Positions 35,291 to 44,615 of a DNA stretch of 64,000 bases are shown here, piece after piece. Below the pieces are notes generated by a model, which saw only the letters and a program-made list of their open reading frames with translations, made no database searches and was not told the origin of the DNA. This DNA is from JBCBKU01 sp965267475. Lineage in GTDB: Bacteria; Pseudomonadota; Alphaproteobacteria; Rhodobacterales; Rhodobacteraceae. The position numbers and the translations under genes are program-made. Each line of letters opens with the position of its first letter. The first letter of the stretch is position 1. The DNA lies in NCBI GenBank assembly GCA_965267475.1, contig OZ254079.1:310001-374000 (forward strand), read 5' to 3'.

Positions 35291-36583
35291 ATGGTCGATA
35301 TCGCCACACGCGTCTGGAACCACAAATGGAAGATCGATCCGATCGTCCGGTCCCTGATCGATACCGACTTCTACAAGCTTCTGATGTGCCAGTCCGTCTT
35401 TCGGAACAAACCGGACACGACTGTCACATTCAGTTTGATCAACCGCACGAAATCGATTCCCTTGGCCGATCTGGTGGATGAGGGCGAGCTGCGCGAACAG
35501 CTTGATCACATCCGGTCCCTGTCGCTGAGCCGCGGCGAAAGCACATGGCTTCGCGGGAACACGTTCTATGGCAAGCGTCAGATGTTTACGCCCGAGTTCA
35601 TGGAGTGGTTCGAGAACATGCGCCTCCCACCCTATGAGCTGGAGCGAAAGGGTGACCAATACGAGCTGACCTTCGAAGGCAAATGGCCCGAAGTCATGCT
35701 TTGGGAAATCCCCGCCTTGGCCGTCCTGATGGAGCTTCGGTCCCGCGCGGTCCTGAAGCATTTGGGCAAGTTTGAGCTTCAGGTGCTTTATGCCCGCGCA
35801 ATGACCAAGCTTTGGGAAAAGGTCGAAGATCTTCGCGACATTCCGGACCTTCGGATCGCAGATTTCGGGACGCGGCGGCGCCATTCCTTTCTTTGGCAGG
35901 ACTGGTGTGTGCAGGCGATGTTGGAAGGACTGGGCGAGAAGTTCGTGGGCACATCAAACTGCCTGATCGCCAAGAACCGGGACCTGGAAGCCATTGGTAC
36001 CAACGCGCATGAACTGCCCATGGTTTATGCCGCCCTTGCCAAGACGGATGAAGAACTGGCCGAGGCACCCTACCGTGTCCTTGCGGACTGGCATGAAGAA
36101 CATGACGGCAATCTCAGAATCATATTGCCCGATACATTCGGAACAAAGGGCTTCCTGGATCGCGCGCCGGATTGGCTGGCCGGGTGGACGGGTATTCGCA
36201 TCGATTCCGGTGATCCGGCCGAAGCGGCAGAAACGGCGATCAGATGGTGGAAGGCCCGAGGCGAAGACCCGACGCAGAAGCTGGTCATCTTTTCCGATGG
36301 GCTGGATGTTCAGAAGATTGAAGAGCTTCACGCCCAGTTCCGCGGCCGGGTGAATGTCAGCTTCGGTTGGGGAACGCTCATGACCAATGATTTTCGCGGT
36401 CTTGTGCCGGGCGACAGCCTTGCCCCCTTCAGCCTGGTCTGCAAAGCCGTGGCCGCCGACGGCAAACCCACTGTGAAGCTGTCTGACAACCCAAAGAAAG
36501 CAATGGGGCCAGGCCTGGAAGTCGAGCGGTACAAACGCGTTTTCTCGGTCGGCGCGCAAGAGGCGATGGACGTTATCGTCTAA
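35291..36583 (+). CDS. pncB: Nicotinate phosphoribosyltransferase
   Basis: Joins nicotinate and PRPP to nicotinate mononucleotide, the entry step of the Preiss-Handler route. The 430 residues show SLIDTDFYKLLMCQSVF near the N-terminus, the phosphorylated-His region (a His near residue 197 in FGTRRRHSFLWQ), GTSNCLIAKN, the PRPP-binding region FSDGLDVQKI and the end with VKLSDNPKKAMGPG. AAGGAGAACCCG precedes the ATG. With pncA it forms the salvage module here, separated by the VOC gene. Confidence 0.96.
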   Translation: MVDIATRVWNHKWKIDPIVRSLIDTDFYKLLMCQSVFRNKPDTTVTFSLINRTKSIPLADLVDEGELREQLDHIRSLSLSRGESTWLRGNTFYGKRQMFTPEFMEWFENMRLPPYELERKGDQYELTFEGKWPEVMLWEIPALAVLMELRSRAVLKHLGKFELQVLYARAMTKLWEKVEDLRDIPDLRIADFGTRRRHSFLWQDWCVQAMLEGLGEKFVGTSNCLIAKNRDLEAIGTNAHELPMVYAALAKTDEELAEAPYRVLADWHEEHDGNLRIILPDTFGTKGFLDRAPDWLAGWTGIRIDSGDPAEAAETAIRWWKARGEDPTQKLVIFSDGLDVQKIEELHAQFRGRVNVSFGWGTLMTNDFRGLVPGDSLAPFSLVCKAVAADGKPTVKLSDNPKKAMGPGLEVERYKRVFSVGAQEAMDVIV

Positions 36584-36640
36584 GCCGGGCACACTCTTCC
36601 GGGGACGGGGCGCGAAAACCGAGCAGAAAAGAAGGATCCC

Positions 36641-37252
36641 ATGGCCATTCAGTTGCATCAGGGTGACTTGCCCGACGATCTCGACCTTGGTCCGATTGTC
36701 GCGGTCGATTGCGAAACCATGGGCCTGAACCCCTATCGTGACCGCCTATGTCTGGTGCAGCTTTCCGGCGCGGATGGAGAGGCGCATCTCGTGCAGATCG
36801 GCCCGGATCAGGAATCGGCGCCGAATTTGGTCCGCATGCTCACTGACTTTGATGTATTGAAGCTGTTTCACTTCGGTCGCTTCGACATCGCCGCCTTGTA
36901 CCAGACATTCGGGATCCTCACGGCACCTGTCTATTGCACCAAGATCGCGTCGAAATTGGTGCGGACCTACACGGACCGCCACGGGTTGAAGAACCTTCTG
37001 GACGAGCTTCTTGGCATCGATATCTCGAAACAGCAGCAAATGAGCGATTGGGGTGCTGAAAAGCTTACCGAGGCGCAAAAGGAATATGCGGCGTCCGACG
37101 TCTTGTACTTGCACCGTTTGAAAGAAAAGCTGGACGAACGGCTGGCGCGCGAAGGTCGGGCTGGCCTTGCCGCGGCTTGTTTTGAGTTCCTGCCCGTGCG
37201 CGCCCGGCTGGATATCGCCGGATGGTCGGACACGGATATTTTCGCGCACTGA
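36641..37252 (+). CDS. rnd: Ribonuclease D-like 3'-5' exonuclease
   Basis: DEDD-family exonuclease of 203 residues with the four acidic motifs: VAVDCETMGL (DxE, about residues 22-31), FHFGRFDIAAL (Asp near 85) and YAASDVLYLHRL (Tyr and Asp near 149-153). It lacks the C-terminal HRDC domains of full-length RNase D, so it is the short form common in alphaproteobacteria, which lies upstream of lptC. Substrates are probably tRNA or other structured RNA 3' ends. Confidence 0.92.
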   Translation: MAIQLHQGDLPDDLDLGPIVAVDCETMGLNPYRDRLCLVQLSGADGEAHLVQIGPDQESAPNLVRMLTDFDVLKLFHFGRFDIAALYQTFGILTAPVYCTKIASKLVRTYTDRHGLKNLLDELLGIDISKQQQMSDWGAEKLTEAQKEYAASDVLYLHRLKEKLDERLAREGRAGLAAACFEFLPVRARLDIAGWSDTDIFAH

Positions 37253-37321
37253 CGGTTGCGGTAAGACCAGCTGACAGCCATTTCGGTGGTATCTGGCGGA
37301 TCCACCGCCTGGCGGACACAG

Positions 37322-37933
37322 ATGTACGACACGTTCTATTCGCGCATGGTTGCCTGGCTGAAGGTTGTCCTTCCGCTGATGGCGCTTGTGCTTCTATCGA
37401 CGGTCTTCATTTTTGCCCGCGGGCCGGACACAGAGCGCAGGGTGCCCTTCGCACCAGCAAGCCCGGGTTTTACCGGCGAGGAACAGATCGGAAAACCGCG
37501 CTTCGTCGGCGTGACAAGAGATGGTTCCGCCGTGACGATGAACGCCTCGGTCATTCGTCCGAATGCAAACAACAAAGAGGTGATCGAAGCTGGAGCGCTT
37601 CAGATGACGATCGAAGCGTCGGACAGCGGTGTTGTTCAGGTCACCTCAGACATGGGCACAATTGACGCGCCTCAGGAACGCGCAACACTGCAAGGATCTG
37701 TTTTCGTGGCCATGCCAAGCGGCTATGAAATTCAGACTGAGACGCTCTATGCCCGGTTCGACGAAACCTATGTGGCGTCAGAAGATGATGTTGAGGCGAC
37801 AGGACCAATCGGAACACTGGTGGCCGGTCGCATGGTTTTGACCACCGGGGAGGCCGGGGGCTATTTGCTGGATTTCACTGGCGGCGTCGAATTGATATAC
37901 GACCCGCAGTCCGACGCAGAAGGCCGCCCATGA
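37322..37933 (+). CDS. lptC: LPS export ABC transporter periplasmic protein LptC
   Basis: Single-span inner-membrane protein that passes LPS from the LptBFG transporter to LptA. The 203 residues have one hydrophobic anchor (VVLPLMALVLLSTVFIFA, about 15-32) followed by a periplasmic beta-jellyroll, with YEIQTETLYARFDETYVASE a typical stretch. I take the ATG at 37322; an upstream in-frame start lacks a ribosome site. The stop overlaps the lptA start by ATGA. Confidence 0.92.
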   Translation: MYDTFYSRMVAWLKVVLPLMALVLLSTVFIFARGPDTERRVPFAPASPGFTGEEQIGKPRFVGVTRDGSAVTMNASVIRPNANNKEVIEAGALQMTIEASDSGVVQVTSDMGTIDAPQERATLQGSVFVAMPSGYEIQTETLYARFDETYVASEDDVEATGPIGTLVAGRMVLTTGEAGGYLLDFTGGVELIYDPQSDAEGRP

Positions 37934-38421
37934 CCCTGACCATTTTTCGCGCGCTTTTCTTCGCCCTTTTTCTACCTGGCATGGCATTGGCACAAGGGGC
38001 CGCCATCTCGGTTGGTGGTCTGGCCCATGACACCAGTGAACCGGTGCAGGTGACGTCGGATTCTCTTTCGATCGATCAAGATGCCGGACTTGTGGTGTTC
38101 ACGGGCAACGTCTTGATCATTCAGGGCGATTTGCGGATATCTGCGGGCGAAGCTCGGATCGAGTATGCCGAAGGCAATCAGGGCGAAGTCGAGCGCATGC
38201 GCGCCACAGGTGGCGTGACTTTCGTGAAGGGCACCGATGCGGCAGAAGCCCGAGATGCGCTTTATGAGGTCGCTGAAGGCATGATCACCATGACCGGCGA
38301 CGTTCTGTTCACGCAGAATCAGACGACGCTTGCCGGTGATCGTCTGCTTGTCGATCTCGAAGCCGGAACCGGCCAGGTCGAGGGCAACGTTCGGACTGTG
38401 TTCCAGACGGGACAGAATTGA
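37930..38421 (+). CDS. lptA: LPS transport periplasmic protein LptA
   Basis: Periplasmic bridge that carries LPS across to the outer membrane. The 163 residues begin with a signal peptide (cleavage after GMALA, near residue 21). The mature part has the OstA-type repeats: PVQVTSDSLSIDQDAGLVVF, TGNVLIIQGDLRISAGEARI, FVKGTDAAEARDALYEVAEG and LAGDRLLVDLEAGTGQVEG. It overlaps lptC and lptB by 4 bases each, so the three are coupled. Confidence 0.93.
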   Translation: MTLTIFRALFFALFLPGMALAQGAAISVGGLAHDTSEPVQVTSDSLSIDQDAGLVVFTGNVLIIQGDLRISAGEARIEYAEGNQGEVERMRATGGVTFVKGTDAAEARDALYEVAEGMITMTGDVLFTQNQTTLAGDRLLVDLEAGTGQVEGNVRTVFQTGQN

Positions 38422-39179
38422 TGGCCAAAGCGCAGCTGTCCTTGGAAGAAGGCGGACCTGGGCTTGAGGTCAAGGGCCTTCGGAAATCCTACAAGAAACG
38501 TCCCGTTATCCGTGATGTCAGCATGGCCCTTCACCGAGGCGAGGTTGTGGCCCTTCTCGGCCCGAACGGTTCGGGTAAGACAACATGCTTCTATTCGATT
38601 GCGGGTTTGGTCACGCCTGAAGGCGGTCAGGTGATGGTTGACGGCAGAGATGTCACATCCCTTCCCATGTATCGGCGGGCCCGGGCGGGCATCGGCTATC
38701 TTCCGCAGGAAGTGTCGATTTTTCGCGGCCTAAACGTCGAAAGCAACATCATGGCGATTCTCGAGGTCAATCTGAAAAGCAGGACCAGGCGCCAGAATCG
38801 CCTGGAAGAGCTGCTATCCGATTTCTCCATCACGCACCTTCGTCGGGCCCCGTCAGTGTCGCTTTCCGGCGGTGAAAGACGACGGGTCGAAATCGCGCGC
38901 TGTTTGGCGGCGGATCCGAAATACGTGCTTCTCGATGAACCGTTCGCCGGGGTCGATCCGATTGCCGTCGGAGAAATCCGGACGCTTGTGGCCGATCTCA
39001 AAACCCGCGGGATAGGTGTCCTGATCACCGACCATAACGTGCGCGAAACGCTTGAGATCGTCGACCGGGCCTACATCCTGCACGATGGACAGATCCTTAT
39101 GAGTGGCACGACCGAAGAAGTCGTCCAGGACGAGAATGTGCGCCGCGTCTACCTGGGTCAGAACTTCCGTATTTCATAA
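38418..39179 (+). CDS. lptB: LPS export ABC transporter ATP-binding protein LptB
   Basis: ATPase that powers LPS extraction from the inner membrane together with LptF and LptG, which are not in the window. The 253 residues include Walker A GPNGSGKTT (about residues 48-56), a Q-loop in YLPQEVSIFRGL, the signature LSGGERRR and Walker B YVLLDEPFAGVDP, plus the H-loop ITDHNV. In many proteobacteria rpoN comes next; here it does not, and hpf follows after 207 bases. Confidence 0.96.
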   Translation: MMAKAQLSLEEGGPGLEVKGLRKSYKKRPVIRDVSMALHRGEVVALLGPNGSGKTTCFYSIAGLVTPEGGQVMVDGRDVTSLPMYRRARAGIGYLPQEVSIFRGLNVESNIMAILEVNLKSRTRRQNRLEELLSDFSITHLRRAPSVSLSGGERRRVEIARCLAADPKYVLLDEPFAGVDPIAVGEIRTLVADLKTRGIGVLITDHNVRETLEIVDRAYILHDGQILMSGTTEEVVQDENVRRVYLGQNFRIS

Positions 39180-39386
39180 ACTCGGTCTGATGCTGAACCG
39201 ATGCAGACCATTGACAGAACGACACAATCCGGCGCCAAATAGCACCGATGCCCCAGATTTTGCTTCCTATTTCGATGGCACACGCGGTCATGCCGATCAG
39301 ACTGCGGTCCGGCGCATCTTTCGATCGGAGATGTTTTGAATCAGGGCGGAGCACGTGCTCTCGTTTCGCCCAAAACGGGAGGTGAC

Positions 39387-39956
39387 ATGCGTTATCAGAT
39401 CAGTGGCAGACAAATCGACATCGGCGAAGCACTTCAGACCCATGTCCGCGACTCACTGTCTTCCATCGTCGAAAAATATGCGGGCCGCCCGACCGACGCA
39501 CACATCGTCTTTTCAAAAAGCGGCCATGAATTTGTCTGCGAAACCGATATTCACCTTTCAACCGGCCTGACGGCACAAGCCAAGGCCCGCGCCAACGAGA
39601 TCTATGCGTCCTTTGACCAGTGTGCCGAAAAGATGGACAAACAGCTTCGGCGATACAAACGGCGTCTCAAAGATCATCACCGTGACCGTCCGCAGCCAGT
39701 TGAAGTTTTGGAGGCATCCTCGTATATCCTCGCCAGCGAAGACGATGCTGCGGGTGAAGAGCCGGAAAGCCTTCAACCCATGATTATCGCAGAGATGGAA
39801 ACACGGATCCCCTCGCTCTCGGTGGGTGAGGCGGTGATGCAAATGGAATTGGCGGGCGCTCCGGTGCTGGTCTTTCGGAACGAAGGTCAGGACAGGAACG
39901 TCAATGTTGTGTATCGGCGGGACGACGGAAATATCGGTTGGATCGATCCGAAATAA
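39387..39956 (+). CDS. hpf: Ribosome hibernation-promoting factor, long form
   Basis: Stabilises inactive 100S ribosome dimers in stationary phase. The 189 residues comprise an N-terminal S30AE domain (MRYQISGRQIDIGEALQTHV, VDR-like KQLRRYKRRLKDHH near residue 95) and a C-terminal dimerisation domain (SLSVGEAVMQMELAGAPVLV, YRRDDGNIGWIDP). This is the long HPF form. GGGAGGTGAC sets the ATG at 39387; a longer upstream in-frame start is not needed. It precedes ptsN by 43 bases. Confidence 0.94.
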   Translation: MRYQISGRQIDIGEALQTHVRDSLSSIVEKYAGRPTDAHIVFSKSGHEFVCETDIHLSTGLTAQAKARANEIYASFDQCAEKMDKQLRRYKRRLKDHHRDRPQPVEVLEASSYILASEDDAAGEEPESLQPMIIAEMETRIPSLSVGEAVMQMELAGAPVLVFRNEGQDRNVNVVYRRDDGNIGWIDPK

Positions 39957-39999
39957 GTCCTGCCGCGGATCGGCGCCTGAGTTGAGCTGAACGGAAAAA

Positions 40000-40461
40000 A
40001 TGGAAATTACAGATATCCTAAAGCCGCAGGCCGTGCGTTTGTTGTCTTCGACAAGCAGCAAGAAGCGGCTTTTTCAAGAGCTCAGCGATATTCTCGATTC
40101 CGTCCACACCGTGCCGGCCCAGACCGCGCTTGAGGCGCTTCTTGCCCGGGAAGAGCTTGGGCCAACAGGTGTTGGCAAGGGCATCGCCCTGCCCCATGCG
40201 CGTCTTCCCGAACTTGACCATGTGGTGGGTGCGTTCGCGCGGCTCGAGAAACCGATCGAATTTGGGGCCGTGGACCGCCAACCTGTTGATCTGGTCTTTG
40301 CGCTGTTCGCCCCGCAGGATGCGGGCGTCGATCATCTGAAGGCGCTCGCTTTGGTAAGCCGCACCCTGCGGGATACGGTTCTGTGCGAAAAGCTGCGCGC
40401 AAACAACGACCCGGCCACGCTTCATGCGGTATTGACCGAGACGCGCGCCCAGGCCGCCTAA
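40000..40461 (+). CDS. ptsN: PTS IIA-like nitrogen regulatory protein PtsN
   Basis: EIIA-Ntr phosphocarrier of the regulatory PTS that adjusts potassium and nitrogen functions. It has 153 residues. The phosphorylated His sits in GVGKGIALPHARLPEL (near residue 66), and the flanking LEALLAREELGPT and FGAVDRQPVDLVFALFAP are typical. It forms the conserved lptB-hpf-ptsN tail. The stop makes a CTAA overlap with the convergent sulfotransferase gene. Confidence 0.95.
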   Translation: MEITDILKPQAVRLLSSTSSKKRLFQELSDILDSVHTVPAQTALEALLAREELGPTGVGKGIALPHARLPELDHVVGAFARLEKPIEFGAVDRQPVDLVFALFAPQDAGVDHLKALALVSRTLRDTVLCEKLRANNDPATLHAVLTETRAQAA

Positions 40462-41927
40462 TCGACGTCAGGCGCCCAGTCTGAGAAACCAAGCATGATG
40501 TAATCCTGCCTGTATGCCGCGCGGGCCGCGTTCTGAATGTCCTTGTCCACGATCCCGGCCAAGTCAGTGGCGCCCGACGGTTCTGGGCCGACTTCAGGCG
40601 CATCCCCAATCCATCCGGCATTTGCCAAGACAAGCCCCAGATCCCGCGTGAGACTTGCCTCGCGCACAAGAATATCCGGCAGAACAAATCGGGCCATGCC
40701 TTGAAGCTGTGCGATTTGCAGCCCCCACTCGGGTTCGGTCCAGATTGGTGTCTGTCCGCCAAGGTTTGCCTTCATAAACTTCAGAAAGGCCAGAAAGGCG
40801 GCCCGATGAGCATCCGGATCGGTGCCGGCGTCTGCCAAATCGCAATCATATGTCTCAGACAAATAGGTTCGTGTCGGTCCGAAATAGCCCTCATCCCCCG
40901 TCAAAATGGTCTGACAAAAGGCACGATGCGCGCGTCTGAGCGGATGGGACAAGATGGTGAAACTCCGGTGTCCCGGATGGTCACGCATCCATTTCCGAAG
41001 GGACGTCTGCGTGTGATCCCGCGTGATCTTTCCGCCCGTCCGAGAAGCAAGATCGCCCATCCAAGTCTCGACCGATGGGTTGGGTGCGCCACGCACCGGC
41101 ATAAAAACCAGCGCCGGGTCGTCAAGTGCCACATAACTTGGTACCCCTGGCCCCCGCTCGGGCTCGTATGAGATATCCTCGGATATGGAATAATGATCTC
41201 GTTGACCCAGCGCCGTCACCATCTCATCGAAATTGCGGACCTTTAGATCCATGGGCACCGGGTTCTGGATGATGCCGCCGCGGCCACCTTCGCTGCGATC
41301 CTCGGACACGCCGAGATAGCGCGCAATCCCGGTCAGGACCGTCTCATCCCCAAGGTCGGCATAGTCGATCGGGAACGCGGTCTGCCCAGCGCTTTGCAGC
41401 CGCCGCTGAATGTCGTTCTGCCGGAGGCGAAGCTTGGTCAAGTAGCGTTCAAACGCGTCAGGATCGAAATCGATCTGGGCCGATTTGGCATCGCCCACGT
41501 CGCTTACCCACCACTGGCCTGTCGCATTGGCAATCTGCAAAGACACAAAACTGTCCAGCGGATTGCGGGTAAGCCAGATCTTCGCGCAATCGGGATCGGT
41601 CAAGACGTGCTCAAGCGCCCGGCTGTCATGGTCGCTGAACAATCGGAAACCGCCCATCCCTTCGGTATTGGACCGCAACGCATTGATCGCCGCGACGGGA
41701 TCCTTCTCACGCTGTTCCAGCGTGACCCCGAAGAATGACTTGGTCTTGGGCTTCGCGATGAACGCGGGGTTGAAAACCTCGCCATAGGACTGGATCGCAG
41801 TGAACCCGTTCAGGGCATCTTCCAGCGCATTCGACCCGGTCCGCATCTCGGCCAGTATCACGAAATAGTCGAACCGCCTGGCCACTCTATCGCACCAGGT
41901 AAGGTCGCGACTTGGATCGCTTCCCAT
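40458..41927 (-). CDS. Sulfotransferase, NodH-like
   Basis: PAPS-dependent sulfotransferase, 489 residues. The 5'-phosphosulfate loop is VILAEMRTGSNALEDAL near residues 22-38; the 3'-phosphate region is likely IWLTRNPLDSFVSLQ (about 113-127), resembling the NodH group that sulfates sugars. The last 200 residues are an extra domain with no clear match. I use the ATG at 41927, which overlaps the upstream GT14 gene by 41 bases, since a nearby GTG (41885) lacks a ribosome site. Last gene of the glycan cluster; probably decorates its product. Confidence 0.85.
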   Translation of the reverse strand: MGSDPSRDLTWCDRVARRFDYFVILAEMRTGSNALEDALNGFTAIQSYGEVFNPAFIAKPKTKSFFGVTLEQREKDPVAAINALRSNTEGMGGFRLFSDHDSRALEHVLTDPDCAKIWLTRNPLDSFVSLQIANATGQWWVSDVGDAKSAQIDFDPDAFERYLTKLRLRQNDIQRRLQSAGQTAFPIDYADLGDETVLTGIARYLGVSEDRSEGGRGGIIQNPVPMDLKVRNFDEMVTALGQRDHYSISEDISYEPERGPGVPSYVALDDPALVFMPVRGAPNPSVETWMGDLASRTGGKITRDHTQTSLRKWMRDHPGHRSFTILSHPLRRAHRAFCQTILTGDEGYFGPTRTYLSETYDCDLADAGTDPDAHRAAFLAFLKFMKANLGGQTPIWTEPEWGLQIAQLQGMARFVLPDILVREASLTRDLGLVLANAGWIGDAPEVGPEPSGATDLAGIVDKDIQNAARAAYRQDYIMLGFSDWAPDVD

Positions 41928-43584
41928 CGGTCTGCCCCGGCATATGTGGAAAGTCCCCCATCAGATGCGGGTGCATGCCCTGGTTCTTCAGGGTTTGAAG
42001 GAACTGCCCAAACCCGTCGAGCCCAATCAGATGCGGCGCTTCGGTCAGATGTGCAGTCTTTCCAAGACCGTGTTCATCTATGACGATCTGCAACGGCTCC
42101 ATCGGGTTCTCGACGAATTCGGCCAATGTCCAGATCCTGACCCGCGCTTTGGTCTTGGGCGACCGAAGAATTTGCAGGAACTTATCCTCGATTTTTTGCA
42201 GACGCGCCGCCGTTTCCCGGATCTCAGAGAAATTCAGATTGGCGTGGTAGAGCGGAACGGCCCAAGCACCGCTGACAACGACGATATGCGCGTTGGCGTC
42301 GGCGGCCAGGATGGGCGCAATTTTCTGATTGTCCGACGGTCCGAACTGAAAACACTGCCGCTCGCCCCGGGTGTTCCAGATCAGATTGGTCAGAAACGCC
42401 TTGGGGTTATAGTCTCGCAGTTTTGCGGAATCCGAAAGGCAGCCGGCAAACAGCGGAAGCCCGCCCGCATACTCGGCCTTTCTTGCGCCAAACAGGTGGC
42501 CATGAACGCGCGCATCGGTGGACTTGGCCAGCCAGCTTTCGAAGTCCTGAAACAAGTCCGTCAAACCCTGGCACACCGAGTAAGGCGCGCAGGTGATGCC
42601 ATTTTCCCAATCCTTGTTGGGAAACCGGCTTTGCATGTAAAGGCCCGGGCGCCCGCGGGTCCGCTTGTCCACGGCCTGGCTGAAGACGCGGTCGATCTTG
42701 CCTGGGTTCGGCTCGGAATCCGGTTCGGCCGTCGACCCGCCTTCAAGGAAACTTCGATAGATCCGATCGGCCTTGGGCCAGATCTTGCGAGCAACAAAGC
42801 AATCCGATCGCCGAAGAAGCTGCAAGTGATCGTCATAGAAGATATGCGGCTTTCCCTGAAAATCGAATTTCGACAGGGTCAGCGACCGGCTTTCGATATT
42901 GGTTGAATAGAGCCGCACCACTGTCTGGAAATAGCTTTCATCCGGGATCCAAACCCGCCGAAAATATCGTTCATAGATGTCCCGCTTGGGGTCTTCCAGG
43001 ATCGCCGAAAGCGTCTGACGGGTCAGGCACCACCATTGCGATCCGAGATGGGGCACGATTCCGTCGGGGACTTTGCGACGATACCTGACAAGGCGTTGTA
43101 ATCGGACATAGCGATCAAAAAGGAACCTCTGACGTTTCCAAGAAAACGGGAAGCGGAAGGTAAAGCGTTCGGCGTCCAATCCGCCCTGCGTCCAGGGGAC
43201 ATCTTTGGTCGTGGCGCTTTCGATGAAATTCGTCTGCGGCCTTTCGTCAAGATAGGCGATCAGATCGTCAACCGGCCGCAGGGGCAAACATGACCCCGAC
43301 GCGAGGAAAACGTGGCGCACCTCGGGAAACTCCGACAGCATCTGCGCCGCGGCTGTCTGCGTCGCCTCGACCAGCGACCAGGTGCCCCATTCACAGCGAT
43401 GACGTTCCGAAAAGCGTACGTTCGGAAAGTCCGAAAGCTTGGCGCAGAAGGCTTCGAACGCCTCGGGTCCCACGCGCTTATCGACATGGATGACGATCGG
43501 GCAACCGGCCGCGGCCCAGTGGCGGGCGACCTGGGTGGCCCGCTCCAGTGGAGAGTGCACAAGCATCACGAAACCAACGCTCAT
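41887..43584 (-). CDS. GT14-like (core-2/I-branching type) glycosyltransferase with C-terminal extension
   Basis: A 565-residue protein. The N-terminal 300 residues resemble GT14 beta-1,6-N-acetylglucosaminyl/xylosyl-transferases: VGFVMLVHSPLERATQVARH, IVIHVDKRVG, VRFSERHRCEWGTWSLVEAT, FLASGSCLPLRP and the acceptor-side SQWWCLTRQTL with WIPDESYFQTV. The C-terminal 250 residues (RGERQCFQFGPSDNQKI, ADANAHIVVVSGAWAVPLY) match the region called DUF5928 as I recall, of unknown role. It has no transmembrane helices. It overlaps the GT2-like gene upstream by 4 bases (ATGA). Confidence 0.85.
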   Translation of the reverse strand: MSVGFVMLVHSPLERATQVARHWAAAGCPIVIHVDKRVGPEAFEAFCAKLSDFPNVRFSERHRCEWGTWSLVEATQTAAAQMLSEFPEVRHVFLASGSCLPLRPVDDLIAYLDERPQTNFIESATTKDVPWTQGGLDAERFTFRFPFSWKRQRFLFDRYVRLQRLVRYRRKVPDGIVPHLGSQWWCLTRQTLSAILEDPKRDIYERYFRRVWIPDESYFQTVVRLYSTNIESRSLTLSKFDFQGKPHIFYDDHLQLLRRSDCFVARKIWPKADRIYRSFLEGGSTAEPDSEPNPGKIDRVFSQAVDKRTRGRPGLYMQSRFPNKDWENGITCAPYSVCQGLTDLFQDFESWLAKSTDARVHGHLFGARKAEYAGGLPLFAGCLSDSAKLRDYNPKAFLTNLIWNTRGERQCFQFGPSDNQKIAPILAADANAHIVVVSGAWAVPLYHANLNFSEIRETAARLQKIEDKFLQILRSPKTKARVRIWTLAEFVENPMEPLQIVIDEHGLGKTAHLTEAPHLIGLDGFGQFLQTLKNQGMHPHLMGDFPHMPGQTDGKRSKSRPYLVR

Positions 43585-44615
43585 GCCCAGTTCCCCTTGG
43601 ACATGAGGCCCAGGATCTCAAGCTGGCGCCAATTGATGTACTTCTCGGACCACTTGCACCAAAGCACCGGTTCATCCTGAACGAAGGCGTTATAGGCTTG
43701 GTATTCCTTGCTGTTCGCAAAGTGCTCTCGCCGGGTCAGTTCTTCGGCCGAACGGTCGGCAAACATATGCAGGAACTTTGCGTGCAAAAGGCAGCCTGAC
43801 GCCTTTTCGCCCCCCCATTCGTCATAGGTCAGGTTCAGACCACGCGGCAGAATCATGTGGGTCGAACTGACGAAGGTGTATGTCCGTTGCCATTTGACCA
43901 AGGGGATCTTGTTCAGCGCCGGAGCCCGCTCAGGCGTTTCGGAAAAGAACAGTCGCGCCCGGGCCCCGCCCTGGATCCAGAGGTTCTTGTACCTCGGGTT
44001 GCGAGAGATCGTGTAATTCCCAGTGTCGAACCAATCCGCAATCTCGAAAGGGTTCTGGCCTTCATGATAGATATCGCTGTCGATCCGGCCCTTTGGGTAC
44101 ATATCGATGATCATGGTCCCGAAAGACCGGATATAGGACGCATCAAGCCAATCCGTCAGCGCACCCAAGGTCCGCGTGTCGCAGAACGGGTAGACAAAGA
44201 ATTCGTCCACATCGACGCACAGGATCCAATGGCCATGGGCATGTTTGCGCAGGATCCAGTTGACCCAATCCATGCCAAAGCGTGACCGCTTGTAACTTGC
44301 ACTTGTGTGCCAGACCGAGACATCGGGTTGCTCGGCCAGAAATTCTGCCGTGCCGTCGTCGGACCCGTTATCGATGATGAAGAAGTGGTCGATGCCAAGG
44401 CGGCGATAATAATTTAGGAAAAAGGGCAGGCGCAGCCGTTCATTGCGGACGGTGCATACGCCGATGATGGCGTCCTTGCCGCAGGCCTTAAGATTGTCCT
44501 GAACAAGCCGAAGCTCGCGCCGCTTCCGAAGCGCCCGAAGACGCCAGCGCTTGCGTTGCAACCGAAGCCGATATGCGCCTAGAACGCCCATCGGCGCACC
44601 ATCATCCAGCCGCAA
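43581..44615 (-). CDS. Glycosyltransferase family 2-like protein
   Basis: A 344-residue transferase. After a basic N-terminal 45 residues it shows AIIGVCTVRNERLRLPFFLN (about 49-68), YRRLGIDHFFIIDNGSDDGT and the metal-binding LCVDVDEFFVYP (DVDEF near residue 150), the pattern of the Glyco_tranf_2_4 group. The sugar donor is not predictable. It overlaps the GT4 gene by 14 bases and the GT14-like gene by 4, so it belongs to one translational unit with them. Confidence 0.87.
   Translation of the reverse strand: MRLDDGAPMGVLGAYRLRLQRKRWRLRALRKRRELRLVQDNLKACGKDAIIGVCTVRNERLRLPFFLNYYRRLGIDHFFIIDNGSDDGTAEFLAEQPDVSVWHTSASYKRSRFGMDWVNWILRKHAHGHWILCVDVDEFFVYPFCDTRTLGALTDWLDASYIRSFGTMIIDMYPKGRIDSDIYHEGQNPFEIADWFDTGNYTISRNPRYKNLWIQGGARARLFFSETPERAPALNKIPLVKWQRTYTFVSSTHMILPRGLNLTYDEWGGEKASGCLLHAKFLHMFADRSAEELTRREHFANSKEYQAYNAFVQDEPVLWCKWSEKYINWRQLEILGLMSKGNWA

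Noticed and set aside
39211..39235. TTGACA with CAAATA as a sigma-70 promoter before hpf
   Set aside because: The spacing is 19 bases and the -10 element is poor, so I do not list it.
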